Position numbers and translations under genes: made by a program | Assembly (NCBI RefSeq): GCF_965229315.1 | Contig: NZ_CBDDJA010000002.1 | Location: 3,472,001 to 3,536,000 of the forward strand | Direction of reading: 5' to 3' | Origin: Pelomonas sp965229315 | GTDB taxonomy: Bacteria; Pseudomonadota; Gammaproteobacteria; Burkholderiales; Burkholderiaceae_C | Length of the DNA stretch: 64,000 nucleotides | Shown: positions 43,567 through 52,283 of the stretch, piece after piece | Position numbering within the stretch: the stretch's first letter is position 1 | Layout of the letters: every line of letters starts with the position of its first letter | Notes under the pieces: generated by a model | Seen by the model: the letters and a program-made list of their open reading frames with translations, nothing else | Database searches by the model: none | What the model was told of the DNA's origin: nothing

Positions 43567-44715
43567 ATGCAGTCCGTGTCCGCCGCCCTCGACGCCACCG
43601 CGCCGTCCGTCCTCAGTGACCTGCTCGCGCGCGCCGATGTGCGCTTCAACGGCGGCCGCCCCTGGGACCTGCGCGTCCACCACCCCCGGCTGTACCGCCG
43701 CCTGCTGACCGAGTGGTCGCTGGGTGCCGGCGAGTCCTACGTCGACGGCGACTGGGACTGCGACCGCCTGGACCTGCTGTTCGATCGGCTGCTGCGCGCC
43801 GACCTGGACCGCACCGCGCCGGGCCTGGCCAAACTGAAGCTGGTTGCGGAGAGCCTGCGCCAGCGCCTGTTCAACCTGCAGACGGTGGCGCGCGCGCACC
43901 AGGTGGGCGAGCGCCACTACGACGTCGGCAACGACGTGTTCGAGGCCATGCTGGACTCGCGCATGATCTATTCCTGCGGCTACTGGCAGCATGCGCAAGA
44001 CCTGGAACAGGCGCAGGAGCACAAGCTGGCGATGATCTGCCGCAAGCTGGAGCTCCAGCGCGGCGAGACGCTGCTGGACATCGGCTGCGGCTGGGGCGGC
44101 CTGGCCCGCTACGCGGCCGAGCACCACGGCGTGCGCGTGACGGGCGTGACCATCAGCAAGGAGCAGCTCGCGCTCGCCCAGGCGCGCTGCGCGGGCCTGC
44201 CCGTGACGCTGCTGCTGCAGGACTACCGCTCGCTGCAGGGCCGTTTCGACAAGATCGTCTCGGTGGGCATGTTCGAGCATGTGGGGCTGAAGAACTACCC
44301 CGCCTACTTCGACACCGCGCACCGCCTGCTCGCGCCCGACGGCCTGTTCCTGCTGCACAGCATCGGCGTGGACCGCCGTGCGCCGCACACCGACCCGTGG
44401 ATCGAGCGCTACATCTTCCCCAACGGCAAGCTGCCCTCGCCAGCCGAGCTCGCCGCCGCCGTCGAGGGGCGCTTCATCGTCGAGGACTGGCACAACTTCG
44501 GGCCGGACTACGACCTCACGCTGATGGCCTGGGCCGACCGCCTCGAGGCCGCGTGGCCCAGGCTCGGCGCCCGCTACGACGAGGCCTTGCGCCGCATGTT
44601 CCGCTACTACCTGCTGAGCTGCGCCGGCTTCTTCCGCTCGCGCCAGGGCCAGCTCTGGCAGCTGGTGCTGAGCCGGCCGCAGCGGCGCGGCGTGTACCGC
44701 TCGTTCAGGCCCTGA
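43567..44715 (+). CDS. cfa: Cyclopropane-fatty-acyl-phospholipid synthase
   Basis: The 382-residue protein has the full CFA synthase pattern: an N-terminal region with GESYVDGDWDCDRLD, the SAM-binding motif LDIGCGWGGLARYAAE, VGMFEHVGLKNY in the active site, and an IFPNGKLPS segment near the end of the core. It transfers a methylene group from S-adenosylmethionine to unsaturated membrane phospholipid chains, usually on entering stationary phase or under acid stress. Length is typical. I chose the ATG at 43567 (MQSVSAALDATAPS) over a TTG at 43558. It is convergent with the anti-sigma gene, with three bases between the stops. Confidence 0.94.
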   Translation: MQSVSAALDATAPSVLSDLLARADVRFNGGRPWDLRVHHPRLYRRLLTEWSLGAGESYVDGDWDCDRLDLLFDRLLRADLDRTAPGLAKLKLVAESLRQRLFNLQTVARAHQVGERHYDVGNDVFEAMLDSRMIYSCGYWQHAQDLEQAQEHKLAMICRKLELQRGETLLDIGCGWGGLARYAAEHHGVRVTGVTISKEQLALAQARCAGLPVTLLLQDYRSLQGRFDKIVSVGMFEHVGLKNYPAYFDTAHRLLAPDGLFLLHSIGVDRRAPHTDPWIERYIFPNGKLPSPAELAAAVEGRFIVEDWHNFGPDYDLTLMAWADRLEAAWPRLGARYDEALRRMFRYYLLSCAGFFRSRQGQLWQLVLSRPQRRGVYRSFRP

Positions 44716-44718
44716 CGC

Positions 44719-45438
44719 TCACAGTGCGACCGTGCGGCCGACGAACAGGATGGGACCGGTCGGGCGGCCGATGGGCGAGCCGGCCTCGGGCTCCAGCGTG
44801 ATCTCGAACAGCTGCTGCGCCCCCACGGCCGGCAGCCGCGCGACGGGCATCTCCACCGTCTGGCCGGCGCGCACCAGGCCCAGCGACGTGGGCCCTGCCG
44901 CGCCCTGGGCCTTGGTCCAGAACTGCAGCGCGCGCCCTGGCGGCACGGGCGGCGTGTCGCCCACGGGCACGAGGCGCAGCGTGTGGCCGGCCTGCAGCTC
45001 CACGACCCAGCCGGCAGCGCGGCGATCGTCGGGGCTTTCGAGCAGGGCGACATAGCGCTGGCCATCGGGCACCGGCGCCACGAGGCGCAGCGCCAGCACC
45101 AGCGACGCCGCCAGCGCCAGGCCGCTGAGGCCTTGCCAGAAGCGCAAGCCCTGCCACCACGGCGCGCGGCCGGCGGGCGCCTGGCGGGACGGGGCGTTGG
45201 CATCCAGCGCCAGCGACAGCCGAGTCCACAGCGCGGGCAGGGGTTGGACAGCGGGCGCCTGCGCGCTGAGCGGCAGCAGGCGGTCCTGCCAGGCGTAGAC
45301 CGCCGCACGCAGCGCCGCGTCCTGGGGCAGCGCGGCGGCCACGGCCGCGTGGTCGGCCGGGTCGAGCGTGCCCAGCACGTACTCGCCCGCGGCGGCGTCA
45401 CGTTCGGCGGGGTCGCGCAGGTCGCGGAGGTCGATCAA
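44719..45438 (-). CDS. Anti-sigma factor, RskA-like
   Basis: The 239-residue protein has an N-terminal zinc-free anti-sigma domain (AAGEYVLGTLDPADHAAVAAAL, then VYAWQDRLLPL), a single TM helix (WQGLSGLALAASLVLALRLV) and a C-terminal RskA-type extracytoplasmic domain with FWTKAQGAAGPTSLG and TLEPEAGSPIGRPTGPILF. It should hold the sigma factor encoded just upstream inactive at the membrane. The start is a TTG at 45438 that overlaps the sigma factor's stop (TTGA) with AAGGAG eight bases upstream, a typical coupling; in-frame GTG codons upstream are weaker. It is released in response to an unknown envelope signal. Confidence 0.88.
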   Translation of the reverse strand: MIDLRDLRDPAERDAAAGEYVLGTLDPADHAAVAAALPQDAALRAAVYAWQDRLLPLSAQAPAVQPLPALWTRLSLALDANAPSRQAPAGRAPWWQGLRFWQGLSGLALAASLVLALRLVAPVPDGQRYVALLESPDDRRAAGWVVELQAGHTLRLVPVGDTPPVPPGRALQFWTKAQGAAGPTSLGLVRAGQTVEMPVARLPAVGAQQLFEITLEPEAGSPIGRPTGPILFVGRTVAL

Positions 45439-45989
45439 GCCAAGCACTCCTTCAGGCTCGCCAGGCTGCGTTTGATCCACGACTTGACCGTGCCCAGCGG
45501 CGTGTTCAGCCGTGCGGCGATCTGCTCGTGCGTGTAGCCGTCCACGAACGCGTGCACGACGCAGGCGCGGCGCGATTCATCCAGCCGCTGCAGGCAGCGT
45601 TCGAGGCTGTCGGTGTCCAGCGCACGGTCGTCTTCGGCGCCAGCGTCACGCTGTTGCGCGTCGGACAAGGCGGTCAGTTCCGTCACGTCCATCACCTGCA
45701 TCCGGCCCGGGTCGCGCACCGCCTTCAGCGCCGCATGGCGCACGACGGTGTAGATCCAGCCGCGTGCCGAGCCCAGCGCGGGCTGGTAGGTGGCCGCGTG
45801 TTCCCAGACCTGCATGAAGGCGTCGTGCAGCACGTCCTCGGCGCGTTCACGGTCACGCACGACGCGCAGCGCCACGCCCAGCAGCCAGCGCGACTCCCGC
45901 TCGTACAGCGCGCGCAACGCAAAGCGCTCGCCCCGCGCGCAGGCGAGCAAGGCAGCTTCGTAGTCGAACGGGGGGAGCGTGGCGGGCAA
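45435..45989 (-). CDS. ECF sigma factor, SigK-like
   Basis: The 184-residue protein has region 2 with LGVALRVVRDRERAEDVLHDAFMQVWEHAATYQPALGSARGWIYTVVRHAAL (in successive motifs) and region 4 with HAFVDGYTHEQIAARLNTPLGTVKSWIKRSLASL. It directs RNA polymerase to a small regulon and is paired with the RskA-like anti-sigma gene downstream, with a four-base overlap. The frame opens at a TTG at 45989; no ATG or GTG lies in frame between an upstream stop and the conserved region, so this start is tentative. Its targets are unknown; the DUF3455 lipoprotein upstream is an attractive candidate. Confidence 0.9.
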   Translation of the reverse strand: MPATLPPFDYEAALLACARGERFALRALYERESRWLLGVALRVVRDRERAEDVLHDAFMQVWEHAATYQPALGSARGWIYTVVRHAALKAVRDPGRMQVMDVTELTALSDAQQRDAGAEDDRALDTDSLERCLQRLDESRRACVVHAFVDGYTHEQIAARLNTPLGTVKSWIKRSLASLKECLA

Positions 45990-46043
45990 GGGCAGCGGGT
46001 GGGCGTCGGGTCCGCGTGGACTCTAGCCCACCCGAAGCCTGGA

Positions 46044-46595
46044 TCAGGCCGCCTTCCAGAAGATGTAGTCGGCCTGGTACTTGACCACTTCCTTGCGGCC
46101 GGTGCTGCCCGCATCGCAAGGCAGGCTTGGCGCCACGCCGCCCTGGGTGGCCACGCGCTGCACGTAGCTCACGCCCTGCATCGCGCCCGCGCCGGTGGCC
46201 GGGTTGGCCTTGACGAGCTGCAGCGGGATGTTGCCCGGCGTGGACGGCGACACGGCCACCTGCGTGCCGGTGATGGCGGAGCCGTCGCTGGACGCCCAGG
46301 TCGCCGGCGGACCGAAGTAGGTGCCGACCTTGGCGCCGGCACGGCTGTTCAGGTCGGCCTTGGGGCCGACGAACACCCACTCGAACACGCCCGCGGCGCC
46401 GGCCTTGGCGCGGCATTCGTAGGTGATCTCGCCGACCCCGACGGTCTCCATGACGACGCGGTGGCCGTCCGGCACCTTGACGGCGTCGGGCAGCGCCGCC
46501 TGGCTGAACATCGGGGACGACGGCGCCATGCCGGCGCAGGCGGACAGGCCGATGGCGGCAACGAGGGCGAGTGCGGTGGGGGCAATCTTTTGCAT
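46044..46595 (-). CDS. DUF3455 lipoprotein
   Basis: The 183-residue protein starts with a lipoprotein signal (MQKIAPTALALVAAIGLSAC, lipobox LSAC), then a DUF3455 domain with VPDGHRVVMETVGVGEITYECRA, FEWVFVGPKADL, GTYFGPPATWASSDGS and a C-terminal YQADYIFWKAA. The family is secreted or envelope-bound and of unknown function. The ATG at 46595 is preceded by AAGGAG at about seven bases, so it is preferred over a longer frame from 46625. It lies 54 bases upstream of the sigma factor on the same strand, so it may form one transcription unit with it. Confidence 0.88.
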   Translation of the reverse strand: MQKIAPTALALVAAIGLSACAGMAPSSPMFSQAALPDAVKVPDGHRVVMETVGVGEITYECRAKAGAAGVFEWVFVGPKADLNSRAGAKVGTYFGPPATWASSDGSAITGTQVAVSPSTPGNIPLQLVKANPATGAGAMQGVSYVQRVATQGGVAPSLPCDAGSTGRKEVVKYQADYIFWKAA

Positions 46596-46731
46596 GAAGG
46601 ATCTCCTTGTGGGGGGTTGGGACATCGGTGTGGCCGAAGCTCACCCTCGTCACTAGCCCCCGGCGCCGCGTTTGGATGCAGCGGATGCAAAAAAAGTTTT
46701 CAGCGGTACCTTCGGCCGCAGCCGGCCGCCC

Positions 46732-49700
46732 TCACCAGGTGTCCACAAAACGGGTGTCGAGGGGCTGCAAGCGCGCGGATGCCAGGCCGCGCGCCAGCCA
46801 GGCGCGCGTCTCGGCGGGGTCGATGACGGCATCGATCTCCAGCGTGGCGGCCAGGTTGATGGCCTCGCCGTTGGCGTACTGCTGGGCGACCAGACGCTGG
46901 AACAGCGCGTCGCGCTCCGCGCCCGCCGGCAGCGCATTCAGCTCCTTGCGAAAGCCCAGCCGCACGGCGCCCTCCAGGCCCATCGCGCCGAACTCGGCCG
47001 TGGGCCAGGCGATGGTGAACACCGGCCGGTGCAGGCCGCCGGCGGCCATCGCCATCGCGCCCAGCCCGTAGCTCTTGCGCAGCACGACGGCGAAGAACGG
47101 CACGCGCAGCGCGGCGGCCGTGACGAACAGGCGGCTGACGTGGCGCACCTGCGCCTGCGCCTCCACGGCCGGCCCCACCATGAAGCCCGGCGTGTCGATG
47201 AGGCTCACCAGCGGCAGGCCGTGCGCGTTGCACAGCTGCATGAAGCGCGCGGCCTTGTCGGCCGCGTCGGCATCGATGGCGCCGCCCAGGTGCAGCGGGT
47301 TGCTGGCCAGCACGCCCACCGGCCGGCCCTCGAGGCGGGCGAGCGCCGTGTGGATGCCAGCGCCGAAGCCAGCGCGCAGCAGGAGCACGCTGCCCGCGTC
47401 GAACAGCGCCGGCAGCACGGCGCGGCTGTCGTAGACGCGCAGGCGGTTCTCGGGCACGACGTGGCGCAGCTCGCGCGCGTCGGGTGCGGCCCACTCGGCG
47501 ACGCGCCCCTGGAAGAACGACAGGTAATGGCGTGCCGCGGCCACCGCGGCGGCCTCGTCGTCCACCAGCACGTCGATGACGCCATTGGCGTGCTGCACGG
47601 CGGCCGGGCCGATCTGCTCGGGCCTGAAGACACCCAGCCCGCCGCCCTCCACCATCGCCGGGCCGCCCATGCCGATGTTGCTGTGCCGGGTGGCGATGAC
47701 GACATCGCTGCAGCCCAGCAGCGCGGCATTGCCGGCGAAGCAGCGGCCCGCGGCGATGCCCACCACCGGCACACGGCCGGACAGCGCCGCGTAGCTCGCG
47801 AACGTGGGCACATTGAGGCCGGCGACCACCGGCATGTCGGTGTCGCCCGGCCGCCCGCCGCCGCCCTCGGCGAACAGCACGACGGGCAGGCGCTGCGCGG
47901 CCGCGATGTGCAGCATGCGGTCGGTCTTGGCATGGTTGCGCGCGCCCTGCGTGCCGGCCAGCACGGTGGCGTCGTAGGCCATGACGACGGTGCGGGCGGT
48001 CTCCTCGCCGAACGCGTGGCCGTTGACCGCGCCGATGCCGGTGACCAGGCCGTCGGCCGGCGTGTGGGCGATCAAGTCCTCGGCCGTGCGCCGGCGCGAC
48101 TGCGCGGCCACGGCCAGCGCGCCGTACTCGATGAAGGAACCGTCGTCGCACAGGTCGGCGATGTTCTCGCGCGCGCTGCGCAGGCCTTGCGCATGGCGCT
48201 TCGCGATGGCCTCGGGGCGGGCCGCGTCGTGCGTGAAGGCCGTGCGGTCGAGCACGCGCTGCAGGTCGGGACGGATGCGGTCGGGGTCGGCCGCCTCAGC
48301 GGCGTCGGGCTGCACGTCGGCACCATCGGTCGGTGCCAGCACCAGCAGCACCTGGCCGGTTTCGACGAACGCGCCCGCGGCCACGTTCAACGCCACGACG
48401 CGGCCCGCGCCGGGCGCGGCCAGCACATGCTCCATCTTCATCGCCTCGACGATGGCCAGCTCGGCGCCGGCAGCCACCACGTCGCCCACCGCCACGCTGA
48501 ACTGCAGCAGCCGGCCGGCCATGGTGGCGGCGACGGCGTGCGGGTCTGCGGCCATGGGGGCGGCTTGGGCCGGCAACAGTTCGGGCAGGTGCGCCTCCAG
48601 CCAGCCGGTGTGCAGCGCGCTGCCCGCCAGTTCCGGGCGCGCGGCCAGCGTGCGCAGCAGGCCGAGGTTGGTGGCGAGGCCGTCGATGCGGCATTCGGCC
48701 AAGGCGCGTTGCGAGCGTCGCAGCGCGTCGCCGAGGCTCGGCGCGCGCACCACCAGTTTGGCGAGCAGGCTGTCGTAGTGCGGCGATGGCGTGCTGCCGG
48801 CCACTGCATGCGTGTCCACGCGCACGCCGGGGCCGGCGGGCAGGTCGAAGCGCGCCAGCCGGCCGCTGCCGGGCAAGGCCCGGCCCTGCGCGTCCAGCGT
48901 CTCGGCGTTGAGGCGCCATTGGATGGCGAAGCCCTGCGGCTTGGGTGGCGTGTCCAGGCCCAGCTCGGCCAGGCACCGGCCTGCGGCGACCTGGATCTGC
49001 AGCTGCACGAGGTCCAGCCCCGTGACCTCCTCGGTGACGGTGTGCTCCACCTGCAGCCGCGGGTTGGTCTCGATGAAGACGAACGCGCCGCGCCCCGCAT
49101 CGACGAGGAACTCGAAGGTGCCCAGGCCCAGGTAGCCCACCGCGCGGGCCAGGCGCAGCGCCGCATCGTTCAGCCGCTGCCGCATCCCGGGGTCCAGCCC
49201 CGGGCTGGGCGCCATCTCGACGAGCTTCTGGAAGCGCCGCTGCAGCGTGCAGTCGCGCTCGCCGATCACGGCGACCTCGCGCCCGTCGCCCAGCACCTGA
49301 ACCTCGATGTGCCGAGCACCACGCATCAGGCTCTCGACGTAGACACCCTCGACGCCGAACGCCGCGCGTGCCTCGGAGCGGCAGCGCTCGAACGCAGCCG
49401 GCAGGTCGTGCGCCTCGGTCACCACGCGCATGCCGCGCCCGCCGCCACCGGCGACGGCCTTGAGCATGACGCCGTCGCCGCCCTGTGCCGCGAAGAAGGC
49501 CTGCGCTTGCGCCAGCGTCACCTCGCCATCGCTGCCGGCGAGCACCGGCACGCCCTGCTCAACCGCCAGCGCGCGGGCGCGGGCCTTGTCGCCGAACAGC
49601 GCGAGCTGCTCGGGCGTGGCGCCGATGAACACGAGGCGGGCCGCCGCGCAGGCCTGCGCGAAATCCGCCCGCTCGCTGAGGAAGCCGTAGCCGGGGTGCA

Positions 49701-49959
49701 CCGCGTCGCAGCCCAGGCGCGTCGCGTGCGCCACGAGGCCCGCGACATCGAGGTAGGCGGCCGGGCCGCTGGCGGGCAGCGCCACGACCTCGTCCGCCGC
49801 GGCGATGTGGGCCGAGGCGGTGTCGTCCGCCGCATGGACGGCCACGCTCGCGACGCCCAGGTCGCGCAGGGCCCGCAGCACGCGCAGCGCCACCTCCCCG
49901 CGGTTGGCGACGAAAACTTTTGCAAAGGCGGGGACCGGGGAGAAGGTGGAAACAGCCAT
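46732..49959 (-). CDS. Single-chain biotin-dependent acyl-CoA carboxylase (BC-BCCP-CT)
   Basis: The 1075-residue protein joins all three carboxylase activities. Residues about 10-455 are biotin carboxylase (ANRGEVALRVLRALRDLG, GGGGRGMRVV, NPRLQVEHTVTEEVTGLDLV). The biotin-carrier motif EAMKMEH is near 504, and from about 570 to the end is a carboxyltransferase with GGGGRPGD, GMGGPAMVEGGGLGVF and DTPGFMVGPAVEAQ. The same order is known from single-polypeptide long-chain acyl-CoA carboxylases; the acyl-CoA substrate here is not known. The ATG at 49959 (MAVSTFSPVPAFAKVF) has AGGA upstream; longer in-frame extensions to 50232 are unconserved. It is divergent from the POT transporter, with 88 bases between starts. 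Confidence 0.92.
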   Translation of the reverse strand: MAVSTFSPVPAFAKVFVANRGEVALRVLRALRDLGVASVAVHAADDTASAHIAAADEVVALPASGPAAYLDVAGLVAHATRLGCDAVHPGYGFLSERADFAQACAAARLVFIGATPEQLALFGDKARARALAVEQGVPVLAGSDGEVTLAQAQAFFAAQGGDGVMLKAVAGGGGRGMRVVTEAHDLPAAFERCRSEARAAFGVEGVYVESLMRGARHIEVQVLGDGREVAVIGERDCTLQRRFQKLVEMAPSPGLDPGMRQRLNDAALRLARAVGYLGLGTFEFLVDAGRGAFVFIETNPRLQVEHTVTEEVTGLDLVQLQIQVAAGRCLAELGLDTPPKPQGFAIQWRLNAETLDAQGRALPGSGRLARFDLPAGPGVRVDTHAVAGSTPSPHYDSLLAKLVVRAPSLGDALRRSQRALAECRIDGLATNLGLLRTLAARPELAGSALHTGWLEAHLPELLPAQAAPMAADPHAVAATMAGRLLQFSVAVGDVVAAGAELAIVEAMKMEHVLAAPGAGRVVALNVAAGAFVETGQVLLVLAPTDGADVQPDAAEAADPDRIRPDLQRVLDRTAFTHDAARPEAIAKRHAQGLRSARENIADLCDDGSFIEYGALAVAAQSRRRTAEDLIAHTPADGLVTGIGAVNGHAFGEETARTVVMAYDATVLAGTQGARNHAKTDRMLHIAAAQRLPVVLFAEGGGGRPGDTDMPVVAGLNVPTFASYAALSGRVPVVGIAAGRCFAGNAALLGCSDVVIATRHSNIGMGGPAMVEGGGLGVFRPEQIGPAAVQHANGVIDVLVDDEAAAVAAARHYLSFFQGRVAEWAAPDARELRHVVPENRLRVYDSRAVLPALFDAGSVLLLRAGFGAGIHTALARLEGRPVGVLASNPLHLGGAIDADAADKAARFMQLCNAHGLPLVSLIDTPGFMVGPAVEAQAQVRHVSRLFVTAAALRVPFFAVVLRKSYGLGAMAMAAGGLHRPVFTIAWPTAEFGAMGLEGAVRLGFRKELNALPAGAERDALFQRLVAQQYANGEAINLAATLEIDAVIDPAETRAWLARGLASARLQPLDTRFVDTW

Positions 49960-50047
49960 GAACCATCCTATGCGGCGCCCTCGGAGGCCCATGTCCGCGG
50001 GATGACACGCACCGTGGCGGTCCCCGAGCGCCGGGACAATCGCACCC

Positions 50048-51502
50048 ATGAGCCGACTCCGACAACGCCTGGCGCGCATTCCCGAAGGGTCTGCCGTGCT
50101 GTTCATGATCCAGGTCTTCGCGACGCTGGGCTTCGCGGTGCTGCAGTCCACGCTCGTGCTGTACGGCACGCGGCGCCTGGGCTTCAGCAACGACCAGGCC
50201 GCGCTGATGATGGGCCTGTTCGGCGCCTTCAACTACGGGCTGCACCTGTTCGGTGGCTACCTGGGCGGGCGGTTCCTGAGCAACCGCAACCTGTTCGTCG
50301 GCGGCATGGCGCTGCAGGTGCTGGGCTGCGGCGCCATCGCCGGCGGCACGCTGGCCGGCCTGTACTGGGGCCTGGCGCTGTTCCTGACCGGCAGCGGGCT
50401 GAACGTGACCTGCCTGAACATGATGCTCACGCAGCGCTTCGCGCCCGAGGACGACCGCCGCGAGGCCGCCTTCCTGTGGAACTACGCCGGCATGAACGTG
50501 GGCTTCTTCGTCGGCTTCGCGGTGGCCGGGCACTACCAGCTGGGCGAGCTCTACAGCACCATCTTCTGGTTCGCCACCTTGGGCAACGCCGGCGCCATCG
50601 TGCTGGCGCTGATCTTCTGGCGCACGCTGGCGGACCGCGACACCCCGCTGTCGCAGCACCGGGGCGCCGGCTTCTGGGGCCGCTTTGCCGTCGGCATCGC
50701 GGTGCTGGTGGGCCTGGTGCCGCTGCTGGCCTGGCTGCTGCAGCACCCCAGCGACACGGCCATCGGCATGAAGGCGCTGTGCGCCGCCGTGGGCGTGGCG
50801 CTGGTGGTGATGACGATGCGCCATCCGGTGCCGGCAGAGAAGCGCCGCATGCAGGCCTACCTCGTGCTGATGCTGGGCTCGCTGGTGTTCTGGTCGCTGT
50901 ACCAGATGGCGCCCAACGGGCTGCAGATGTACGCGGTGGGCAACGTCTGGCTGAACGTCTGGGGCGTGCCCGTGGCACCGCAGTGGGTGCAGAACATCAA
51001 CACCGTCGTCATCGTCATCGGCGGCCCGTGGCTGGCCGCGGTGTTCGCCCGCTGGCGCGCCAGGGGCTGGCCGGTGGACATCCCGCTGCAATTCTCCGCG
51101 TCCCTCGTGCTGATGGGCCTGGGCTTCCTGGCCCTGCCGTTGGGCATCCGGCTCGCCGATGCGAGCGGCCACGCGGACTTCTTCTGGCTGTTCCTCAGCT
51201 ACGTGCTGCAGAGCGTGGGCGAGCTGCTGATCTCGCCCGTGGGCTACGCCATGATCGGGCGCCTGGCGCCCCGGCAGCACCAGGGCGTCATGATGGGCAG
51301 CTGGATGCTGGTGACGGGCCTGGCGTCGTTGTTCGCAGGCGACTTCTCGGGCGTCGTCGCGCAGCCGGTGGATGGGTCACCGCTGACCACGAATGCGGCC
51401 TATGCGACGCTGTTCATGCAGCTGGCGGTGGGGAGTCTCGTCACAGGCGCCGTGCTGTTGGCGATGAGACCCAGGCTGCGGCGGCTGATCGACGGCGGTT
51501 GA
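50048..51502 (+). CDS. POT-family (PTR2) peptide transporter
   Basis: The 484-residue protein has about 12-14 hydrophobic segments typical of proton-dependent oligopeptide transporters. Recognisable are the first-helix region FMIQVFATLGFAVLQSTLVLYG, the LFGAFNYGLHLFGGYLGGRFL loop, FLWNYAGMNVGFFVGFAVAG (in the place of the family's FYxxINxG segment) and SYVLQSVGELLISPVGYAMI near the C-terminus. The ExxER motif of the first helix in classical di/tripeptide carriers is absent, so the substrate may differ. The start is the ATG at 50048. It is divergently placed to the carboxylase gene. Confidence 0.9.
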   Translation: MSRLRQRLARIPEGSAVLFMIQVFATLGFAVLQSTLVLYGTRRLGFSNDQAALMMGLFGAFNYGLHLFGGYLGGRFLSNRNLFVGGMALQVLGCGAIAGGTLAGLYWGLALFLTGSGLNVTCLNMMLTQRFAPEDDRREAAFLWNYAGMNVGFFVGFAVAGHYQLGELYSTIFWFATLGNAGAIVLALIFWRTLADRDTPLSQHRGAGFWGRFAVGIAVLVGLVPLLAWLLQHPSDTAIGMKALCAAVGVALVVMTMRHPVPAEKRRMQAYLVLMLGSLVFWSLYQMAPNGLQMYAVGNVWLNVWGVPVAPQWVQNINTVVIVIGGPWLAAVFARWRARGWPVDIPLQFSASLVLMGLGFLALPLGIRLADASGHADFFWLFLSYVLQSVGELLISPVGYAMIGRLAPRQHQGVMMGSWMLVTGLASLFAGDFSGVVAQPVDGSPLTTNAAYATLFMQLAVGSLVTGAVLLAMRPRLRRLIDGG

Positions 51503-51598
51503 CGTCAAGGGCTGCCAAGGGCGGCAGGCCAATGCAGGTGCGCCGTGTTGGTTGAATAGCCATGCCATCCGATGGCCGCGACCCGCCGGGTTCAGGCC

Positions 51599-52069
51599 TC
51601 ACTTCAAACCCATGGCCTTTTTCAACTCATCCTTTGCGTCTTTGAACTCCTGCGCCGCCAACACAAACTGCTTGTCGAAGGAATTTGGATTGGCCCTGAC
51701 TGCTTTTTGGATGGCGTTGATCGGCAGCTCGAAGCTGTCACTTTTAAGATGCTGAAGAAGAGATTTGGCGTATGCCTCGTTGTGGTCGGCAAGCGAAAGA
51801 AGCATCTTCTGGATGCCGACGGCGGATGCAATCTTCTTGACGACCTTGATGCAGTTTTTCAGCTCGGCAGTCTGCTTTTTAAGCTCTTGCATTATTTTTT
51901 TCTCGTCAGCCTCCTTCAACGCCTTTTCGTTCTGGATGAATTTGGAATTTTTGATTTTGTTATTGAGGTCCGTGCAGGTTTTCGCGAGATTTCCAATCTC
52001 CGTGGAAGTCAGCGACTTTGAGATAAGGCCGATCACGTCTTTCGGCAAAGCCTTGAATGGATCACTCAT
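51599..52069 (-). CDS. F-box-like domain protein in AT-rich island
   Basis: The 156-residue protein starts MSDPFKALPKDVIGLISKSL and continues TSTEIGNLAKTCTDLNNKI, which has the spacing of an F-box (leucine-proline start, hydrophobic helix, a Cys/Leu-Asn helix) over residues 5-45. A Lys/Glu-rich stretch (KALKEADEKKIMQELKKQ) likely forms a coiled coil; the C-terminal 70 residues are helical with no family I recognise. Base composition is strikingly low: 48 of 120 bases at 51841-51960 are G or C, far below all neighbours. A GGGAG ribosome site precedes the ATG at 52069. F-box domains are rare in bacteria and are best known from effectors that recruit host Skp1. Gene reality is good; the F-box assignment is by eye. 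Confidence 0.72.
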   Translation of the reverse strand: MSDPFKALPKDVIGLISKSLTSTEIGNLAKTCTDLNNKIKNSKFIQNEKALKEADEKKIMQELKKQTAELKNCIKVVKKIASAVGIQKMLLSLADHNEAYAKSLLQHLKSDSFELPINAIQKAVRANPNSFDKQFVLAAQEFKDAKDELKKAMGLK

Positions 52070-52283
52070 ACACTCTCCCTTCAGTCATCGATGCAAAATC
52101 TCGGCTCCACGCTGAGATGCCGAGCACCAGAAATCCGTTCAGACTCGTTGACAGGATTGCCGTCAAGATCAGACAGGCCAAACTGGTTTGGAAAATTGAC
52201 CCGCCAGATATGCGCAACCGAAAAATTAGCAAGGTGCGCCATGTTTGCTCAAGGCTGCCGGGGCACGCATCCTCAATCGACAT
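52062..52283 (-). CDS. Possible small membrane protein upstream of F-box-like gene
   Basis: From an ATG at 52283 this 73-residue frame has one hydrophobic segment (SLACLILTAILSTSLNGFLV) and a short charged tail (SMTEGRVYE). Its stop codon overlaps the start of the F-box-like gene (within GTGTATGAGTGA), and its composition is equally AT-rich, so the two could form a translationally coupled pair. No good ribosome site precedes it and no family is recognised, so it could also be a chance frame in the leader of the downstream gene. Confidence 0.35.
   Translation of the reverse strand: MSIEDACPGSLEQTWRTLLIFRLRISGGSIFQTSLACLILTAILSTSLNGFLVLGISAWSRDFASMTEGRVYE

Noticed and set aside
46681..46731. 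T-rich run with GC hairpin after the carboxylase gene as a rho-independent terminator
   Set aside because: The hairpin and the T-run on the minus strand are separated by about 17 bases, too far for a standard terminator.
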